Shown here piece by piece: positions 1 through 4,600 of a DNA stretch of 6,877 bases. Positions within the stretch are counted from its first letter, which is position 1, and each line of letters opens with the position of its first letter. Both the position numbers and the translations under genes were made by a program. The notes below the pieces were generated by a model. The model worked only from the letters and a program-made list of their open reading frames with translations, was not told where the DNA came from and made no database searches. Origin of the DNA: Gemmatimonadota bacterium (GTDB taxonomy: Bacteria; Gemmatimonadota; Gemmatimonadetes; Longimicrobiales; Longimicrobiaceae); the NCBI GenBank assembly GCA_019348475.1, contig JAHWJJ010000255.1, forward strand, positions 1 to 6,877, given 5' to 3'.

Positions 1-48
1 GGCCTGCGCTCGTTCCTCGCGCCGGCCGGCGCCCCCTCCCCCAACCCC

Positions 49-69
49 GGGGGTGGGGTGGGGTGAGGG
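49..69 (+). other. Quadruplex-capable G-tract run 1
   Basis: Four G tracts of 5, 4, 4 and 3 lie at 49-53, 55-58, 60-63 and 67-69, separated by loops T, T and TGA. This fits the standard intramolecular G-quadruplex pattern with short loops. Directly upstream, C tracts at 32-48 could instead pair with it as a bulged hairpin. The biological role is unknown. Confidence 0.6.
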
Positions 70-102
70 ACGGCCCTTGCGCGGTCGCGAGCCGGAGCGA
101 TA

Positions 103-124
103 TCGAAGTTCGCCCCTTCTCCGG
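103..124 (+). repeat. Repeat unit copy 1 (TCGAAGTTC head)
   Basis: This copy matches 270-290 with one substitution and one single-base indel: a TCGAAGTTC head, then C4, then TCTCCGG. Downstream, CCGGGGGG (133-140) and a G7 run (142-148) can partly pair back to the C-rich arm, the same layout as copy 2. It looks like a degenerate interspersed palindromic repeat; no transposase or target duplication is visible. Confidence 0.6.
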
Positions 125-134
125 GCGTGTTGCC

Positions 135-159
135 GGGGGGTGGGGGGGCAGGGAGAGGG
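135..159 (+). other. Quadruplex-capable G-tract run 2
   Basis: G tracts of 6, 7, 3 and 3 lie at 135-140, 142-148, 151-153 and 157-159, separated by loops T, CA and AGA. It fits the short-loop G-quadruplex pattern on the plus strand. It overlaps the G-rich arm of repeat copy 1, so quadruplex and hairpin folds would compete. Confidence 0.6.
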
Positions 160-195
160 CGGTGAGCCTGGGAGGGAATGGCGCGAGGGCAGGCG

Positions 196-219
196 CCCCC
201 CATCCCCGGCCCTTCCCCC
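196..219 (-). other. Quadruplex-capable G-tract run 3 (minus strand)
   Basis: On the plus strand, C tracts of 6, 4, 3 and 5 lie at 196-201, 204-207, 210-212 and 215-219 with two-base spacers AT, GG and TT. The minus strand therefore carries four G tracts with all loops two bases long. Its left-hand part overlaps the first arm of the hairpin at 210-240. Confidence 0.6.
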
Positions 220-240
220 ACGAACTGCGTGGGCGAAGGG
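210..240. repeat. Near-perfect hairpin palindrome (REP-like)
   Basis: Arms 210-222 and 228-240 pair over 13 positions with one C-C mismatch (216 with 234), closing a five-base loop AACTG. Such a long stem is unlikely by chance even at this GC content. There is no T tract after it, so it is not a standard intrinsic terminator. It lies about 110 bases before the propeller gene and could be a REP-like element or an RNA-level structure if transcribed. Confidence 0.65.
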
Positions 241-269
241 AGATGGAGACGCAGCCTCCCTGCACGCCG

Positions 270-321
270 TCGAAGTTCTCCCCTCTCCGGCGAGAAGCGA
301 GCGCGGAGACCGGGGGAGGGG
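270..321 (+). repeat. Repeat unit copy 2 with C-rich/G-rich stem
   Basis: The head at 270-290 repeats 103-124. Its C-rich arm (280-290) pairs with the G-rich arm at 310-321: C280-C285 with G316-G321 (including a T-A pair), one T-G wobble, C287-C288 with G313-G314, then after one bulged base G289-G290 with C310-C311. The loop is 291-309. An alternative short stem is TCTCCG (284-289) with CGGAGA (304-309). The unit ends about 30 bases before the start codon of the propeller gene. Confidence 0.55.
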
Positions 322-353
322 CCGTCCGCCGCATCAACCACACGCATCACCCG

Positions 354-1415
354 ATGAACCGAATCCTCCGCACCTCCGTCCTTCTGCTCGCGCTGGCCGC
401 GTGCGGGCGCGCGTCCGCCGAGCCGGGCGGCACGGCGGCCATTCCGCGTGGCGAGCTGCGGGGGCTGGCGGGACGCATCGTCTTCGTCTCGGAGCGCGAC
501 AGCCAGCCGGAGATCTATTCGGTGCGGCCGGACGGGCGCGGCCTGCGCCGGCTGACCAGCGCCGCGTCGGCCGACTATCCGGCGGCGCCGTCGCCGGACG
601 GCACGGTGCTGCTGGCCGTCTCCGCGTCAGGCGAGGGGCAGGACGCCAGCGAGCGGATGGCGCTGCTGGCGCGCGACGGCACCGCGCGTTCCATCGGCCC
701 CGTGAGCGCGCGCGTCCGCTCGCCATCGTGGTCGCCGGACGGGCGGTGGATCGCGTTCGAGAGCGACACCGCCAGCTTTCGCGACCTGTACCGCATTCAG
801 AGCGACGGATCGGGGCTGCGCCGGCTGACGGACAACCCCGAGGGCAACTACGAGCCCGCCGTGTCGCCCGACGGCGCGTCCATCGCCTTCGTCAGCAGCC
901 GCGACGGCGACGCGGAGGTGTACGTGATGCGCGCGGACGGCGGCGAACCGCGCCGGCTGACGGCGTTCCACCGCGACGACTGGGGGCCGCGCTGGTCGCC
1001 GGACGGGCGGCGGATCGCCTTCCTGAGCAACCGCGAGCGCGCGGACCGCGTGTTCGTGGTGGGCGCGGACGGCACGCAGCTGCAGCGGCTGGACGGCACG
1101 GCGCCGGATTCAACCATGGCGGAGGCGGACCCCGCCTGGTCGCCGGATGGGACGCGGCTGGCGCTCACGGTGCGCACGCGCGACGGGCGCTCGCGCGTGG
1201 CCGTGCACGACCTGCGCACGGGAAGGCGCACGACGGTCAGCGCGGCGGACGAGGTGGCGAGCATGCCCGCCTGGTCCCCGGACGGACGGCACCTGGTGTA
1301 CGTGGCCGACCGCGGGGGCGACCCGGACCTGCGCATCGTGCGCGCGGACGGCTCCGCGGCCGCCACCGTGGTCCGCTCGCCGGGCCCCGACTGGCTCCCG
1401 CGCTGGGTTCCCTGA
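354..1415 (+). CDS. TolB-like PD40 beta-propeller lipoprotein
   Basis: This encodes 353 residues ending in TGA. Residues 1-17 form a lipoprotein signal: charged MNRILR, a hydrophobic run, and a lipobox LAAC with Cys17 as the predicted lipidation site. Residues 18-40 are a short linker. The rest is a TolB/PD40 propeller: SPDG motifs at residues 80, 127, 171, 215, 263 and 308, spaced 44-48 residues, usually followed by a strand such as RWIAF or RRIAF and a DG-LRRLT-like turn. The protein ends in PDWLPRWVP, matching the strand that the first repeat lacks. Such propellers are non-enzymatic binding scaffolds; TolB itself is periplasmic and part of the Tol-Pal system. This one lacks the TolB N-terminal domain, so tolB is not assigned. 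In-frame starts at 63 and 243 were rejected because they add only repeat-derived sequence and bury the signal peptide. No Shine-Dalgarno sequence precedes 354. The ligand is unknown. Confidence 0.9.
   Translation: MNRILRTSVLLLALAACGRASAEPGGTAAIPRGELRGLAGRIVFVSERDSQPEIYSVRPDGRGLRRLTSAASADYPAAPSPDGTVLLAVSASGEGQDASERMALLARDGTARSIGPVSARVRSPSWSPDGRWIAFESDTASFRDLYRIQSDGSGLRRLTDNPEGNYEPAVSPDGASIAFVSSRDGDAEVYVMRADGGEPRRLTAFHRDDWGPRWSPDGRRIAFLSNRERADRVFVVGADGTQLQRLDGTAPDSTMAEADPAWSPDGTRLALTVRTRDGRSRVAVHDLRTGRRTTVSAADEVASMPAWSPDGRHLVYVADRGGDPDLRIVRADGSAAATVVRSPGPDWLPRWVP
471..1412 (+). repeat. Seven PD40 propeller repeats in the protein
   Basis: Repeats of about 43-48 residues run from residue 40 to the C-terminus. 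Six carry SPDG; the first lacks its opening strand, which the C-terminal PDWLPRWVP can supply. Parts are also repeated at DNA level: an 18-base identical block encoding WSPDGR starts at 729 and 993, and CGCCGGCTGAC recurs in the turn codons near 546, 819 and 951. The blade count of seven is my reading of the repeat spacing, not a model. Confidence 0.75.
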
Positions 1416-1478
1416 TCGGAATCTGTCCAGCCTCCAGCCGGGGCGGCCTCTTACATCGAAATCGGGTGGATGATGTGC

Positions 1479-1497
1479 CGCGGCGGCCCCCGCCGCG
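1479..1497 (+). terminator. Possible hairpin terminator for the propeller gene
   Basis: CGCGGCG (1479-1485) pairs perfectly with CGCCGCG (1491-1497) around a GCCCC loop, 64 bases after the stop of the propeller gene. No T run follows, so it would have to act as a T-less terminator or a 3' end stabiliser. Being symmetrical, it could serve either strand. Confidence 0.3.
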
Positions 1498-1518
1498 CCA
1501 CCTCATCCCCGCCCATCC

Positions 1519-1548
1519 AAAAAATGCGGATCCCGGCCCCCTCGCCGG
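1519..1548 (-). terminator. Possible terminator for the A2M gene
   Basis: Read on the minus strand, CCGGC (1548-1544) pairs with GCCGG (1537-1533) around a six-base loop, and six Ts follow at 1524-1519 after eight intervening bases. It lies about 120 bases beyond the A2M stop. The T run is further from the stem than in a typical intrinsic terminator and the stem is short, so support is weak. Confidence 0.3.
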
Positions 1549-1670
1549 CAGGCTCCTCTTTACCCCGGGAACGCCTGCATCCTGCCGATCGCATCCGGTC
1601 CGCCTCCGGCCGTCGCACCCGCATCCGTCCAGCGCTGCCCAGGAGCGCGTCCTTTTTCAGGATCCGCCAC

Positions 1671-4600
1671 TCATGGTTCCCCGGCCTCGACGATGACGCG
1701 CTCCGTGCCGCCGCGGCCGAACGTCTCGGGCGAGTACATCTCCTCCGCGCGCGGCGGGGGGACGATGAAAACGCCGGGGGTGGTGGCGCGGGCCACGTAC
1801 GAGTACGTGTAGACGCCCGCCGGCAGCAGCGACGTGAACGCCTCCACCCGGTCGTCGCGCACGTTCTGGTGCTGGTGCCAGTGGCCCCACCACGCGCGGT
1901 GCCCAGGCGCCCACGGCGCCACGCCGGCGTCCTGCCGCGGCACGCTCTCCGCGCCGCGCAGCGCGGTGTTCACGGCCTCGAACCCGGCGGGGAGCGGGTC
2001 CACCATCGCCACGTGCACGCGGCGGGCGGGGGCCGTGAGCGTGACCGTCACCCGCACGCGGGCGCCGGCCTTCACGCGCCAGCCGCCCTCCGCGCCGCGC
2101 ACCACGTCCGCCGGGTCGTCGATCGGCTCGTAGGTGCGCTCCACCGCAAACCCCCGCTCCACCGGCACCAGCTCCAGGTCGCGCGGGGCGTAGCGCAGCC
2201 CGGCGCGGTAGTACAGCCGCCCCGCGCCCTCCTTGCCGATGGTGACCGAGCCGGGACCGTCCGCCGCCAGCACGCGCATGGGCACCTCCAGGTGCCCGCG
2301 GTCCGCGCTGCGCCCGGCGAACCGCTGCTGGGCCGCGAAGCGCTCGCCCAGCCACACCCGCGCCACGAACGCCGGCGTCTGCCCCTCGTACGTGCCGAAG
2401 TAGCGGTGCAGCGCCAGCAGCACCCAGGCGTTCTCCTGCGTGTTGTTCCACCGCCCCGCCGTCCGGTGCCCCAGCAGCCCGCGCACCGTCTTCGTCACCA
2501 GCTCGCTGCGCGGATCGGCGGCGAGCAGCGCCTCCAGCACGACGGCGTCCGTTCGGCGGTCGGAGTGCAGCAGCAGGTATTCGCCCTCGTCGTAGCGGGT
2601 GGCGAAGGTGGCGGTGGACGCCGTCTCCGTCGCCCGGTTGTTGACGATGCGCAGCAGCTCCGTCCGCTCGCGCGCGAACGCCTCACGCCCCGCGGACGCG
2701 GTCAGCAGCCACCCGGCCACCTCCAGCGGCAGGGTGTCGGGACGCACCTGGCGAAAGACGCCGGCCAGCTTCTCCTCCGCCTCCGGGCTCTGCGCGCGGT
2801 CCAGCACGTACGCCGCGTACGCGCGCAGGGCGAGCCGCGTGCGTTCCGGGTACCAGGCGGGCGTGTGGGCTTCCACCTCGCGCACGTAGTCCATCGCGTG
2901 CTCCAGCATCTCCGCCGGCACGGCGTAGCCGCGCTCGCGGACGCGCAGCAGAGCGTGCGTTACGTGCAGGCTCACGTACGGCCACTGCTCCCGGTCGTCG
3001 CGGTCGCCGGGCCAGAAGCTGAAGCCGCCGTCGCCGCGCTGCATCCCCTGCAGCACCTTCAGGTCGCGCGCGACGGAGTCCGACAGCGCCTGGGGCGAGG
3101 GCAGCCCCTCCGCCCGGAACTCCGCCAGCACGTCGCGCAGCGCGGCCACGGCCAGCAGTCGGCTGGCGATCTGCTCGGCGCATTCGTACGGGTAGCGCAC
3201 CAGGTACAGGAACGCGTCGGTAAGCTCCTGCAGCGCCGTGGACGAGGTGGTCACCTCCAGGCCGCCGAACGCGGGGATGGCGTCATCCGGGACGTCCAGC
3301 GGCAGCTCCACCGCGCCGCCCTCCGCCACCGAGCCGTAGGTGGCGAACGCCTCCGCTGTGGCCGGCGTGTAGACGGGAAGGGTGATCTCGGCGGCGTCCG
3401 ACATGGTTCCCCCGACCGCCGCCACCTGCACGCGCGCCACGCCGGGGAGCACCGCCTGGCCGGGGATGCGCACCTCCGCGCGGTCGTGCGCGGGGACGGT
3501 CACCCGCCGCCCCGCGTCCGCGAAGGTGAGCCCGGCGCCCCGCGCGGCCACGTCCACCGTCACCGGCGCGTCGGTCGCGTTCTGGACGACGACGGGAAGC
3601 TCGAAGCGGTCGCCGTAGTTCAGAAAGCGCGGTGCCGAGGGGCGCACCATCAGCGGCTGCCGGGCGGTGAGGGACGATTCGTCCATCCCGTACAGCGTGC
3701 CGCCGGAGACGGCGACGGCCATCACCCGGTAGCGCGTGAGGTTCGAGGGAAGGTCGAACGGGACGCGGGCGCGCCCGTCCCCGTCCGTCCGCACGACCGG
3801 CGCCCACAGCGCCAGCGCGGCGAAGTTGGCCCGCACGGCGATCTCGCTGGCGGCCTGCGCCGCCTTGGCCATGAGCGCCCCCGGCGGCGGCGCCGCGGCG
3901 GAAAACTCCACGGCGCGGAGCTCCATCCCCGCTGATCCCATGACCACCACGTCTGCCAGGAGCAGCGCGCGCGCGGTCACCTCGATGGCGAGCCAGGGGA
4001 GCGGCTGGTCGTCCACCTGCACCACGACGCGCGCGGCCTCGGCGCCGCTGCGCGCCACCACCACCGTCTGCCGGCCGCGGGGAACGCCGGCCAGGCGAAA
4101 GCGGCCGGCCGCGTCCGTGGTCGCCCGCAGCCGCGTCCCCTCGACGGTCACGACGGCGCCCGCGACCGGCCGGCGCGTCTGCGCGTCGACCACCTCGCCC
4201 ACGATCTCCCCGGGCGCCCCCGCGCTGTCGGGGACCACGTGCACCAGCGGGCGCAGGTGCAGGTCTCTCACCCCCGGTTCCCACGGGGGGTGGAAGAGCT
4301 GCACGGGGTGCTGGAGCTGGAAGCCGGTCAGCGCCAGCACCGCCTCATCCACGATCACCACCGCCACCTCCGCCCCGGGTACGGGGCGGCCGGCGGCGTC
4401 GCGCACCTCCACGCCCACGGAGCCGGGCGAGTCCGGCGACTGCACCGAGTCGGCCGCCGACACCTGCACCCGCAGCGTGCGCTGCCCCGGCGGGACGCGC
4501 AGCGAGCTGGTGCCGCTGGCGAAGTCCGTTCCCCGTGCGGTGGGCTGGCGCCGCCCCTCGCGGTCGTGGGCGCCCACCACGTCCACCTGCACGTGCACGT

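Larger units (their letters stand above)
1..353. other. Gene-free upstream region of palindromic and G/C-tract repeats
   Basis: No coding region is supported here. Two frames stay open through it into or past the downstream gene, but their translations are low-complexity Gly/Arg/Pro runs set by G and C tracts, with no recognisable domain. The region holds a perfect 14-bp palindrome (19-32), three quadruplex-capable tracts, a near-perfect hairpin at 210-240, two related repeat units starting at 103 and 270, and a 9-bp inverted repeat (68-76 with 319-327). I found no convincing promoter. The end of an upstream gene could lie in the first ~65 bases, since frame 1 closes with TGA at 64-66, but too little is visible to call it. 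Confidence 0.7.
1416..1670. other. Convergent intergenic spacer
   Basis: This is the 255-base gap between two converging stop codons. No coding sequence is supported. It contains a 7-bp perfect hairpin at 1479-1497, a 5-bp hairpin with a nearby T run on the minus strand at 1519-1548, and three scattered GCATCC words between 1577 and 1627. It is less G-tract rich than the region before the propeller gene. Confidence 0.8.

Noticed and set aside
77..106. Sigma-70-like promoter TTGCGC, 18-base spacer, TATCGA
   Set aside because: Only three of six bases match each consensus box, it overlaps the repeat head, and it is about 250 bases from the start codon.
63..353. N-terminal extension of the propeller protein from GTG 63 or ATG 243
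   Set aside because: It would translate the palindromic G/C repeats and place the lipobox signal peptide in mid-protein.
1..353. CRISPR array
   Set aside because: Repeats are only two, degenerate and unevenly placed, with no uniform spacers and no cas genes.
53..1696. 547-codon plus-strand frame overlapping the propeller gene
   Set aside because: Arg/Gly/Ala-rich shadow that runs through repeats, gene and spacer alike; the alternative frame has the lipobox and SPDG repeats.
1470..3935. Long plus-strand open frame (821 codons) opposite the A2M gene
   Set aside because: Its translation is Arg/His/Ala/Gly-rich with no domain, as expected of an antisense shadow in GC-rich DNA; the minus-strand frame has clear A2M motifs throughout.
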